From positions 186,001 to 250,000 of the forward strand of contig NZ_ML660059.1 of assembly GCF_007004665.1 (NCBI RefSeq): a stretch of DNA of 64,000 nucleotides, written 5' to 3'. Shown here piece by piece: positions 56,564 through 64,000 of the stretch (the first letter of the stretch is position 1; every line of letters begins with the position of its first letter). The position numbers were made by a program, and so were the translations under genes. Under the pieces are notes generated by a model. It was not told the origin of the DNA. It did no database searches and saw only the letters and a list, made by a program, of their open reading frames with translations. Source of the stretch: Denitrobaculum tricleocarpae (GTDB taxonomy: Bacteria; Pseudomonadota; Alphaproteobacteria; Kiloniellales; Kiloniellaceae).

Positions 56564-57319
56564 TCAGGTATAGACCAAGCGGTACCAAAGCTGGCCGAGC
56601 CATTCGTGCAGAGCGTAATAGCTCGCGTTGAGGGCACCGGCGTTCGGAATGAAATCGCCGACGCTCAGCTCAAATGGCCCACCAAGGCGCGTGGGCGCCG
56701 GAATGACGGTAAGACCCGTCTGCTCGAAGACCAGCACCGCCCGGCGCATGTGCCAGGAATGGGTGACCAGATAGACGGTAGAGATGCCTTTTTCACGCAG
56801 CAGGGTTTCAGAGAAAGCGGCATTCTGCTGCGTATTGAAGGCCTCGGTCTCCTGCCAGACCGTTCCGACCCCGAATTCATTGATTAAAACCTTGGCCATG
56901 GCCTCAGCCAGAGACGTCTCGACGTCTCCCAGAATGCCGCCGGTCGTCACCACAGGTAAGCCAAAATCGCGATGGAGTTTGGCAGCATAGCGCAGGCGTT
57001 CGAGTGTCAGGGAACCAACTGTGTCGTCGCCGTTATACTCCGGCGCATCCCGGTACATTCCGGCGGACAAGACGACGATCGCGGAATTCTCGGCGACGGG
57101 CCGCGTCGTATCGAGAACCGGATGGACTTCCAGACTGTGCAGGATCGAGCCGGCGAAGAGCGGGAGCGAGAGAATAAAGAGACCACCGAAAGCAATCTGG
57201 ATCATCCTGCGCCCCAGGCGGGGCCAGCGCTTGATAAAAAGCCAACCCGCCAACGCCAGGAGGACGAGATTCAGGGGCGGCAGGAAAAGAGGCTTTATGT
57301 GGTAAAGAAAAGAAAGCAT
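56564..57319 (-). CDS. ElyC/SanA/YdcF family membrane protein
   Basis: A 251-residue protein with two N-terminal transmembrane helices (about 10-28 and 38-58) and a DUF218 domain: AIVVLSAGMYRDAPEYNGDDT, ERLRYAAKLHRDFGLPVVTTGG, E-x-x-AFNTQQNA and VYLVTHSWHMRRA. This is the ElyC-like form, linked in enterobacteria to envelope polysaccharide and peptidoglycan precursor balance. It converges with the asparagine-synthase-like gene, 27 bases apart. Confidence 0.85.
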   Translation of the reverse strand: MLSFLYHIKPLFLPPLNLVLLALAGWLFIKRWPRLGRRMIQIAFGGLFILSLPLFAGSILHSLEVHPVLDTTRPVAENSAIVVLSAGMYRDAPEYNGDDTVGSLTLERLRYAAKLHRDFGLPVVTTGGILGDVETSLAEAMAKVLINEFGVGTVWQETEAFNTQQNAAFSETLLREKGISTVYLVTHSWHMRRAVLVFEQTGLTVIPAPTRLGGPFELSVGDFIPNAGALNASYYALHEWLGQLWYRLVYT

Positions 57320-57649
57320 ATCCGACCTTCAGATAACCCAACTGGCCAAACAACCCGACTGGCCAAACAACCCGACCAGCAAGAGATTCGGAAACTTTCG
57401 CTTTGAACACGCGGTCGAAGGCTGAAGCGAAGCCAGCCAATGTCACTTTCTGACAGCTTGCCGTCAAACCCTTCCTTAAGAGAGTGCCTCTACCTTCCTC
57501 ACTCGGCAATCATTTGGATCGGCCTCTTGTGAAGCAGGCGAAAGCGCTGAAATTCAGGAGGCCACCTGGAATCCGCTTTTGAGCCTCTTGCCGTTTACAT
57601 CCGACCTGATACAACTGTGTGCGCAAAAAGACAGAGGGATTTGAAGACG
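57320..57649. other. Divergent intergenic region
   Basis: These 330 bases separate the ElyC-like gene (minus) and the GMC oxidoreductase (plus). Apart from the 17-bp tandem repeat I see nothing recognisable. Confidence 0.5.
57341..57374. repeat. 17-bp tandem repeat, two copies
   Basis: A 17-base unit occurs twice in direct tandem (57341-57357 and 57358-57374), with a partial third unit just before. It lies in the divergent region between the ElyC-like and GMC oxidoreductase genes. Confidence 0.7.
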
Positions 57650-59245
57650 ATGGCCTTCGTGGATACGCGCAGCCTTGGGAACGGAGACGTCATCGAGGCC
57701 GACATCTGCATCATCGGTGCCGGGCCCGCGGGCTTGGCCATAGCGACCGCGTTCGAAGGGGATTCCACACGCATTGCACTGCTTGAAAGCGGCGATATCG
57801 GCTACGACGAAGAGACTCAATCTCTGGCAGCGGGGGAGATCGTCGGGCTTCCATATCCCAACCTGGATAGCGCCAGACTACGCATGTTGGGCGGCAGCAC
57901 GAATCACTGGGGCGGCAACATCGGGCTCATGGATGCCCTGGACTTTGAAGTCAGGGATTGGATACCCCATAGCGGCTGGCCGTTCGGACGCGAGGAACTC
58001 CTGCCTTACTATAAACGCGCGGCCACTTTCTGCGGCGTTCCGAATGAAGCGTTCGAGATCGAAAGCCAGCAATCGGCACTCGACGCCGACCCCTGGCTCT
58101 TCGTGGATGACGCCATCGTAAGCCAGGTTTTTCAAACCGTTGGCGGCGAAGCGCGTGCCTTGGGCCTTTACCACGAAGAAACGCTTGAGCGGGCGGCAAA
58201 TGTCACCACCTATCTCTTCGCCAATGTCGTAGACATCGTGACCGATGCGCTCTCCAATCAGGTCCGCGAACTGACCATCAAGACTCTGAACGACAAGACA
58301 CTGACAGCCCGGGCAAAATACTATGTGCTGGCGGCTGGCGGTATCGAAAACCCCAGGATCCTTCTGCTGGCCAACAAGACCAGGCCGGCCGGACTGGGCA
58401 ATCAAAACGATCTTGTCGGCCGTTACTTCATGGAGCACCTGACAAGTCCCGATTTTGCGTTGTTGTTTCCCTCGGACCCCCAGTTGGACTTACGATTCTA
58501 CAAAGACTTCGAAGCCGACTGGGGCGAAGCCTGGGGCATCCTGACCTTTTCTGAGGAGGTTCAGCGCCAGGCCGGGCTGGTAAACGCGCGCTTCCAGGCG
58601 GCCACCATCACCAACGAATTCAACAAGAACATCGCCAATCCGGGCATGCAATCGCTGGCGACCCTGGTCCGGTCGGGGTCGAGCGGCCGGGTTCCCGACG
58701 AGCTGGAACGACACCTGGCGAACGTGATCGCCGACATCGACGACGTAGCCGAGAGCGGGTATTACCGGTTGTTTCATCACCCCGATTACCCGCTGGTGTC
58801 TATCGACCTGGTAGTAATTTCCGAGCAAATCCCCAATCCGGAGAGCCGCGTGTATCTCAGCGACGACAAAGACCGTTTCGGCCAGAACCGCTGTGTGCTC
58901 GACTGGCGCATAACCGATTTGGACAGCGAGAACCTGACGCGGATTTCAGAGCAGGTGCAGCTCCAGTTTGGCCGCAGCGGACTGGGCCGGGTGCGGATCC
59001 GTTTGCCGGAGGGCGGCTATACCCAGATCAACCCGCACCCCCATTACCACCACATGGGCACGACGCGTATGGACAATGACCCCAAACACGGAGTCGTGGA
59101 CGCCAATTGCCGCCTGCACGAGGCCTCCAATCTCTACCTGGCCGGCAGTTCGGTCTTTCCGACGGTCGGCAACGTGAACCCCACATTCACGATCATCGCC
59201 CTGGCCTATCGGCTGGCGGATCATCTTAAAGGTCTGAAATCATGA
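57650..59245 (+). CDS. GMC family FAD-dependent oxidoreductase
   Basis: A 531-residue flavoenzyme. The dinucleotide-binding motif GAGPAG is at 23-28, LESG follows the second strand, LGGSTNHWGGN is the FAD-contacting loop, YVLAAGGIENPRILL and NPHPHYHHMGTTRM carry family-typical residues including the probable catalytic His, and the C-terminus NVNPTFTIIALAYRLADHL is standard for GMC_oxred_C. ATG 57650 is chosen over GTG 57617. It has no signal peptide of its own, but overlaps by four bases a small gene with a Tat-like leader, so the two may form an exported two-subunit dehydrogenase. Confidence 0.88.
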   Translation: MAFVDTRSLGNGDVIEADICIIGAGPAGLAIATAFEGDSTRIALLESGDIGYDEETQSLAAGEIVGLPYPNLDSARLRMLGGSTNHWGGNIGLMDALDFEVRDWIPHSGWPFGREELLPYYKRAATFCGVPNEAFEIESQQSALDADPWLFVDDAIVSQVFQTVGGEARALGLYHEETLERAANVTTYLFANVVDIVTDALSNQVRELTIKTLNDKTLTARAKYYVLAAGGIENPRILLLANKTRPAGLGNQNDLVGRYFMEHLTSPDFALLFPSDPQLDLRFYKDFEADWGEAWGILTFSEEVQRQAGLVNARFQAATITNEFNKNIANPGMQSLATLVRSGSSGRVPDELERHLANVIADIDDVAESGYYRLFHHPDYPLVSIDLVVISEQIPNPESRVYLSDDKDRFGQNRCVLDWRITDLDSENLTRISEQVQLQFGRSGLGRVRIRLPEGGYTQINPHPHYHHMGTTRMDNDPKHGVVDANCRLHEASNLYLAGSSVFPTVGNVNPTFTIIALAYRLADHLKGLKS

Positions 59246-59649
59246 CCCTCTATGCTGCGCCAAGCCGCCGAGCTCTATTCTCCACGCTGCTTGCGCTTCC
59301 GGCTTTAGGCAACGCAACATTGGCCTCGGCCAGTCGGAGCACAGACCAACTGACCGATCTCTTTTCCAACCGCCACAGTGCAGCGGTCCTCGGTCAGTTG
59401 TACCTGCAGCTTCGGCCCGAAGAGGCCGACACGCAGAAGCTGGAGACGCTGTTGCTCGCACCGGCCAATCTCGAGGTTCTCGCTCCGCAAGGTCCGGGTC
59501 ACCGCGGCAGACCGGACAGCAGGCGCCTTAAAGCGGCCTTTCAGGAGCTCCGGCGGAGAGACTTTGATCAAGGCGCGGTGGTGCAGATCGGCGGCTGTAT
59601 GCTGTCGGTGACGGAGCTGCGGCTCTGCGCCCTGATGGCCTTGAGCTGA
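59242..59649 (+). CDS. Small Tat-leader protein, likely partner of the GMC oxidoreductase
   Basis: A 135-residue protein starting four bases before the end of the GMC gene (ATGA overlap). The N-terminus has SRRALF, an Ala/Leu core and an A-x-A end near residue 30, resembling a twin-arginine leader. The rest has no motif I recognise. GMC dehydrogenases are often paired with a small Tat-exported subunit that carries the flavoprotein across the membrane; that role is inferred from the gene order. Confidence 0.7.
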   Translation: MTLYAAPSRRALFSTLLALPALGNATLASASRSTDQLTDLFSNRHSAAVLGQLYLQLRPEEADTQKLETLLLAPANLEVLAPQGPGHRGRPDSRRLKAAFQELRRRDFDQGAVVQIGGCMLSVTELRLCALMALS

Positions 59650-59694
59650 GCTAAGGCTTATCATCATAGCATATCGACAAAACGGCGAATCCCC

Positions 59695-59916
59695 ATGATC
59701 TCAAAAGCCCGGCCATTTTGGCGCTTCTTCCTGCTATCCGTCGCCGCCCTCTCGTTGATCTGGCTGGCCGGTGTCCTCTATCTGGACCTGGCCAACGCCA
59801 TGTTTCCGCGCGTCCTGATCGGAGGATTGAAGATCCTGGCTGTTGGCTACCTCTGTCTGCTCATCCTGATTCTGCCGGTGCTGGCCGTTCGCAAACTCCT
59901 GAAACGGACCGGCTGA
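59695..59916 (+). CDS. Small two-helix membrane protein, uncharacterised
   Basis: A 73-residue candidate with two hydrophobic segments (about 9-30 and 40-64), a basic start and an RKLLKRTG end. It follows the small Tat-leader gene after 45 bases and converges with the MBL gene. No family is recognised and the ribosome-binding site is weak. Confidence 0.5.
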   Translation: MISKARPFWRFFLLSVAALSLIWLAGVLYLDLANAMFPRVLIGGLKILAVGYLCLLILILPVLAVRKLLKRTG

Positions 59917-59925
59917 CCAGAAACC

Positions 59926-61329
59926 TCAGGAAAAAACCGTCCAGCGCTTGAGATCGTAGAGGTCCTCGTCCACCCGGCCGATAGCCTTTTTGACACCCTG
60001 CTTCAGCTGATACATCAGTTTTGGCTGGTCGCCGAAGCGCGAGCGCGGTGGAACGGTGCGGTTATTGAGCAGCGGAAGCATTTCGCGATGCAAATTCTGC
60101 TCCGCCTTTTCCCTCGTGGTGTACTCGAAAATGCAGCCTGAGCCGACGAACAGCGTTTCGTGGCCGAAGTCACTCGAGAGGGTGCGTCTGAGATAGGACG
60201 ACTGCGTGGTCAGGATAACGTCATAGCTCTGTCGGTCTAGGTCTGCGAGCTTGCGGGTCGCCAGTTCGATGGACTTACCCGTCTTGCAAATCTCAATTGC
60301 GCTTTCAGCGCCCCGGATGATCACCAAAAACCGGTAATCGCCGCTATATTCGACGAGGTAGGGCCGGCAAATCTCCAAACGCTCCAATAGCTGTTCACGA
60401 AGATAATCGACGAAATCCTCATCGACCGGCTGATGCGTGTTCACCTTCTCGATTTCGCGTTCGAAAATGGCCTTGAGATCGCTTTCCTTCACATCATGGA
60501 ACCGGGTATCGTTTGTGATCTTGCCGTCTTCGATGACGAAGCCGGGGCCGATATCGACCACCTCGGTCCTCGAGCCGGGGTAGGCCGTGGCGTAATAGTC
60601 GGTTGGGCGCTCGCCATTGTGGGTCGGCTCATTCGCCCAAAAGAGGTCTTTTTCGAGAAACGCGACATCCGCGGCAAAGGGAAACCCGAAACGCGGGTTC
60701 AGTTCATTGACAATGCGCGCCCACTGGCGGTTGAAGTGCTTCTGGCGTTCGATTGCGGTCTTCGCATTGTCCTTGCCCGGAATCACGTAGCAGTTCGGGA
60801 AATGCGACGCGATACCATAGCCACAGAAAACATAGTCGATACTCGGGTAGAGCTGTTTCAGGCGCGCGACGATGCTGTCCTGGATATAGCCCGGCGAGGC
60901 ATGAAGCGCATCATTGAGGTTGAGGGAAACCTCGTCGCCATCCGAAAGTGCCATCAGGGTGTCGTCCGCGTAGGTCGGAATGATGCGGCATTTCACGCCA
61001 TCGCCCAGATCGACCTCTTCGTCCTGCCCGACTTCAATCACCTCAAAGCCGGCGCGGGTGAGAGACGGTGTCAGATCCAGGGTATCGGAGACCAGCACTT
61101 TGGTCGTTTTCGGAAAGCGGCGCAGTGTTCCAAGATGAAGATGGTCCGCGTGACCGTGGGAAATATAGATGTAGTCCACAGGCGCGGCATCGACAGCATC
61201 GAGTGAAGGTTTCGGGTAGACCCACCATTGGGCACCGAAACAGGGCCCCTGCCACCAGGGGTCAGAGAGAATTCGCAGTGATTTGGTCTCGACAAGTACC
61301 GCCGCGTGTCCAACGAAAGTTGTCTTCAT
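59926..61329 (-). CDS. MBL-fold metallo-hydrolase
   Basis: A 467-residue protein opening MKTTFVGHAAVLVET with the metal motif HGHADH (H58, H60, D62, H63). The later segments FPNCYVIPGKDN and GFPFAADVAFLEKD may supply further ligands. The layout resembles long UlaG- or NAPE-PLD-like lactamase-fold hydrolases and distantly the non-Rieske part of CMP-Neu5Ac hydroxylase. The substrate is unknown. It is divergent from the GT2 gene at 61583 and there is no signal peptide. Confidence 0.8.
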   Translation of the reverse strand: MKTTFVGHAAVLVETKSLRILSDPWWQGPCFGAQWWVYPKPSLDAVDAAPVDYIYISHGHADHLHLGTLRRFPKTTKVLVSDTLDLTPSLTRAGFEVIEVGQDEEVDLGDGVKCRIIPTYADDTLMALSDGDEVSLNLNDALHASPGYIQDSIVARLKQLYPSIDYVFCGYGIASHFPNCYVIPGKDNAKTAIERQKHFNRQWARIVNELNPRFGFPFAADVAFLEKDLFWANEPTHNGERPTDYYATAYPGSRTEVVDIGPGFVIEDGKITNDTRFHDVKESDLKAIFEREIEKVNTHQPVDEDFVDYLREQLLERLEICRPYLVEYSGDYRFLVIIRGAESAIEICKTGKSIELATRKLADLDRQSYDVILTTQSSYLRRTLSSDFGHETLFVGSGCIFEYTTREKAEQNLHREMLPLLNNRTVPPRSRFGDQPKLMYQLKQGVKKAIGRVDEDLYDLKRWTVFS

Positions 61330-61582
61330 CAGAAGGCCTTTTAATGCTCTTAAGGGTCGTGAAAATCGATCCGCAGATGGGGGTGATTGCTTTGTTTCTG
61401 TAACAGTTCTTCAATATATTATAGCTACGCAACAATCATTATTATTTGATGTAAATCACGCTGGCTTTATACAGGCATTCAGCGGTCGAAAGGATATGCC
61501 AAACAAGAGCTTTAGCGTATATCTTGGCTCACCCTTGAATCAGCCGCGCGGCTCGAAGGCCTCCGAATTCCTGTGGATAAGA

Positions 61583-62752
61583 ATGTCATCTAACGTAACG
61601 GTCATTGTGCCGACGTTCAACCGGGCGAAATACCTGCCTGCCTGTCTTGAGAGCCTGCTCGCGCAATCGGACGCGGCCGATCGAATTATTGTCGTCGATG
61701 ACGGCTCCACCGACGGCACTGCGGGTATTCTCAAAACCTTTCGTGACCGGATCGAGTGCGTCCGGCAGGACAATCAAGGCAAAGCCGCGGCTTTGAACCG
61801 GGCCATGCCTATGGTCGAAAGCGAATATGTTTGGGTCTTCGATGACGACGACGTGGCTTTACCAGACGCCATTACGCTTCACCTCAATGCCCTTGAAGGC
61901 AGCGGGCACGGCTTCAGCTATGCATCCTATCAGCGGGCGACCACAAACGAAGATGGCAGCCTTCAGCCCGGACCGGTCCGGCGCGCCGAAAGCTATGATG
62001 ATCGCGCTCTCTTCATCGATCTTCTGGAAGAGAATCTGTTGCCCCAGCCCTCAATCATTGTCCGGAACGAGTGCTACAAAAGACTAGGGCCTTTTGATGA
62101 ACGTCTCGTGCGCTCGCAGGACTACGATATGCTTTTACGCTTGAGCCGGAGCTACACCGCGGTGGCTGTCGCTGGCATTACCTACTACTACCGGCTGCAC
62201 GACGGAGCACGAGGCAGTGGCAACGATAACTTTGCCTTCAGCGCGGTGAACGACAAGTGGATAAAATACGACCAGATCATCTTCGACGGGCTCTATGAAA
62301 AACTCGCACTCTGGGAATATCTGCCCGAAGTCAGCACCGAACACACGCTCACGCCCCAGCAGCGGCAACGTGCGCTGATCAAACGCTTTAGCGTCATGAT
62401 GCGTTACTGCCTTTGGGACTCCGCCGTGGCGGATCTGACGGACCTGCTCCGCGAGAGCCTTGCGGATGCAAGCTTGAGCGATGGAGAGCGGCAAATCCTC
62501 CACCGTATTTTCGAAAACCGGGCTCTCTTGATGTTTCGCTGGGGATACGACGGCAGTCGCATAAGAAAAGAATTGCGCGGTGGGAACCGGAAGCTGGCTG
62601 ATCAGATCCGCGTTGAGTTGTCGAAATCGCTTTACTACGAGCTGAACCGCGATCTCGCAGGCGGCAACAGGCGCGACGCCCTCCGGATTGCAGCCAGGTT
62701 GGTCCCTTTGCTGGGTGTGAGAGGTCTTCTCGCGGCCTCAAGCGCAAAGTAG
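61583..62752 (+). CDS. Family 2 glycosyltransferase
   Basis: A 389-residue GT-A enzyme. VIVPTFNRAKYLPAC, IVVDDGSTDGT, VFDDDDVALP (nucleotide-sugar/metal site) and RSQDYDMLLRLS are typical. The frame is open upstream to 61283 but the GT domain begins at MSSNVTVIVP, so ATG 61583 is taken. The 150-residue C-terminal part is helical and not recognised. It probably adds a sugar to the local surface glycan. Confidence 0.87.
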   Translation: MSSNVTVIVPTFNRAKYLPACLESLLAQSDAADRIIVVDDGSTDGTAGILKTFRDRIECVRQDNQGKAAALNRAMPMVESEYVWVFDDDDVALPDAITLHLNALEGSGHGFSYASYQRATTNEDGSLQPGPVRRAESYDDRALFIDLLEENLLPQPSIIVRNECYKRLGPFDERLVRSQDYDMLLRLSRSYTAVAVAGITYYYRLHDGARGSGNDNFAFSAVNDKWIKYDQIIFDGLYEKLALWEYLPEVSTEHTLTPQQRQRALIKRFSVMMRYCLWDSAVADLTDLLRESLADASLSDGERQILHRIFENRALLMFRWGYDGSRIRKELRGGNRKLADQIRVELSKSLYYELNRDLAGGNRRDALRIAARLVPLLGVRGLLAASSAK

Positions 62753-62965
62753 AGTTAGGGCCGCAAGCGTCGTCACGTACCGCCGCGGCAGGTTTTAAAC
62801 GCGTCACGCAACGAACACTTGTCATGTAGACTACAGACCGGTCATTTGGAGTAGAGAGTGGTCATGCTGAGTAGAGATAGAAATGCGCGCCGCTTCGGCT
62901 GTTAGAGAATTAGGGCGCAGTAGACATCGTTCCACAACCCAAAACTATAAAATGCGAGACCCTGT

Positions 62966-64000
62966 ATGCGCGTACTCTTCGGGACTGGGCACAGTTATCT
63001 GCCGCAACGGTCCGGTGGATCAGAATCCAGCACCCACGACCTCTGTATTGAAATGCAAAAGCAGGGCATCGAGCCCGGCGTACTGGCGTCGATTGAACCC
63101 GAAGGGTGGCTTGGCCTGAAGAATCGCCTGCAACGCAGGGTCTTCTCGCAACGAGAGTTTCCCGCAGATAGAACGATGGGTTACCCGGTTTACCGCGGCT
63201 GGCACCCGGAAACCGGCATCGCGGAAGTTGCGATGCGCTTTAAGCCCGATGTCGCGATACTTCAAGCGGGGAGGCCGCTGCAGTTTGCCAGTCTTCTGCT
63301 GGATCAGGGCATTCCCTCAATTGTATACCTGCGCGACATACTCTTCGACAAACTGGGCGGTGACGTCGAGAAGCTGCCAGGCCTGCGCTATATTGCGAAT
63401 TCCCGGTTCACCGCCGATACCTTCGAGGATCACACCGGAATCACTGCGCCGGTCGTACCACCACTGGTCCGGCCCGAAGCCTATCGGACCGAAACCGCCC
63501 GGCAGGCCGTTGTTTTCGTGAACCCGCATCCTTTTAAAGGCGCCGAAACCGCATTCATGATGGCGGAGCGTCGCCCGGACATTCCCTTTGACTTCGTCGA
63601 GGGCTGGCCACTTAAAGACGAGCTCCTGGCCGAATACCAGTCCAGGGCCCGCGCGCTCGGCAATATCCGCTGGATTCCGCGGCAAAACGACATGCGCAAG
63701 GTCTACGCCAACGCGCGGATTGTGCTGGCGCCCAGCCAGGCCGCCTACGAGGCCTGGGGCAGGATTGTCACCGAAGCACACTGTAGCGGCATCCCGGTCA
63801 TCGCGAGTAAGTCGGGCGGACTGCCCGAATCCGTGGGCCCGGGTGGTCTACTGGTTGATCCTGAGGGCGCGCCGGAAAACTGGCTCAGTGCCCTCTCAGA
63901 GATCTGGGACGATCAGGACAGATATGAGAGCTACGCGTCATCAGCGCTGGAATATGGAAAGCGGGATGCGATACAGCCGGAAACACTGATCCGCAAGGTC
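62966..64000 (+). CDS. Family 4 glycosyltransferase, 3' end outside the window
   Basis: A 345-codon open frame running off the right edge. It starts MRVLFGTGHSYLPQRSGGSE, then has FKPDVAILQAGRPLQFA, YIANSRFTADTF, VFVNPHPFKGAETAFMMAE, VYANARIVLAPSQAAYEAWG and EAHCSGIPVIASKSGGLPE, the GT4 donor-binding pattern. The start is ATG 62966 (weak ribosome-binding site). It follows the GT2 gene after 213 bases on the same strand. Length so far is near that of a full GT4, so only a short C-terminal piece should be missing. Confidence 0.85.
   Translation, partial: MRVLFGTGHSYLPQRSGGSESSTHDLCIEMQKQGIEPGVLASIEPEGWLGLKNRLQRRVFSQREFPADRTMGYPVYRGWHPETGIAEVAMRFKPDVAILQAGRPLQFASLLLDQGIPSIVYLRDILFDKLGGDVEKLPGLRYIANSRFTADTFEDHTGITAPVVPPLVRPEAYRTETARQAVVFVNPHPFKGAETAFMMAERRPDIPFDFVEGWPLKDELLAEYQSRARALGNIRWIPRQNDMRKVYANARIVLAPSQAAYEAWGRIVTEAHCSGIPVIASKSGGLPESVGPGGLLVDPEGAPENWLSALSEIWDDQDRYESYASSALEYGKRDAIQPETLIRKV

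Overview
The window is protein-coding bacterial chromosome with no rRNA, tRNA, CRISPR array or insertion sequence that I could see. Gene content suggests a Gram-negative Pseudomonadota, most likely an alphaproteobacterium (GC-rich codon use, outer-membrane proteins, exosortase A system); this is inference and I do not name a genus. The dominant theme is one large exosortase A (XrtA)/PEP-CTERM exopolysaccharide and cell-surface locus.

Layout. 0-1.5 kb: tandem PEP-CTERM protein genes (the first only as a 3' fragment), each closed by a near-identical hairpin terminator; the complete gene has a textbook sigma-54 promoter. 1.9-3.4 kb: an exported right-handed beta-helix protein carrying an unexpected C-terminal OmpR-like winged-helix domain. 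3.4-12.7 kb: a YdcF-type protein, prsT (TPR protein), a VAO-type flavin oxidase, and the prsK/prsR two-component pair that is expected to drive sigma-54 promoters. 12.9-17.7 kb: an RND transporter, a LolA-like lipoprotein-sorting protein and a beta-barrel protein. 17.8-25.1 kb (minus strand): a PEP-CTERM-associated acyltransferase, four glycosyltransferases and the initiating polyprenyl-phosphate sugar transferase. 25.4-37.8 kb (minus strand): the core XrtA cluster of amidotransferase, exosortase A, TIGR03087-type glycosyltransferase, FemAB protein, polysaccharide deacetylase, ATPase, tyrosine autokinase, chain-length determinant and export lipoprotein. 38.2-44.6 kb: a Kelch-like plus beta-helix secreted protein, a WalW-type deacetylase, wecB and a glycosyltransferase. 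44.9-51.9 kb: a more AT-rich stretch with a putative O-glycosylation ligase, a GT39-like membrane protein, methyltransferase, GtrA, GT2 and a secreted C-type-lectin-like protein. 52.1-64 kb: two FemAB/GNAT-like proteins, a second asparagine-synthase-like protein without an N-terminal catalytic Cys, an ElyC/YdcF protein, a GMC oxidoreductase with a small partner, an MBL-fold hydrolase, a GT2 and a GT4 that runs off the window end.

How it fits together (family knowledge plus inference): the sugar transferase starts a glycan on undecaprenyl phosphate, the GT4/GT2 enzymes and WecB extend and supply it, the deacetylase, amidotransferase, FemAB and acyltransferase proteins decorate it, and the Wzz-like protein, tyrosine kinase, ATPase and export lipoprotein control length and secretion. 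Exosortase A processes PEP-CTERM proteins at the inner membrane, possibly coupled to glycosylation by the ligase-like protein. PrsK-PrsR with sigma-54 probably switches on the PEP-CTERM gene.

The least explained signals are the exported beta-helix/winged-helix fusion, a 128-bp intergenic element present twice upstream of surface-polysaccharide genes, a cluster of five TTTACA repeats upstream of the sigma-54 promoter, and the Kelch/beta-helix protein with a calcium-type loop.
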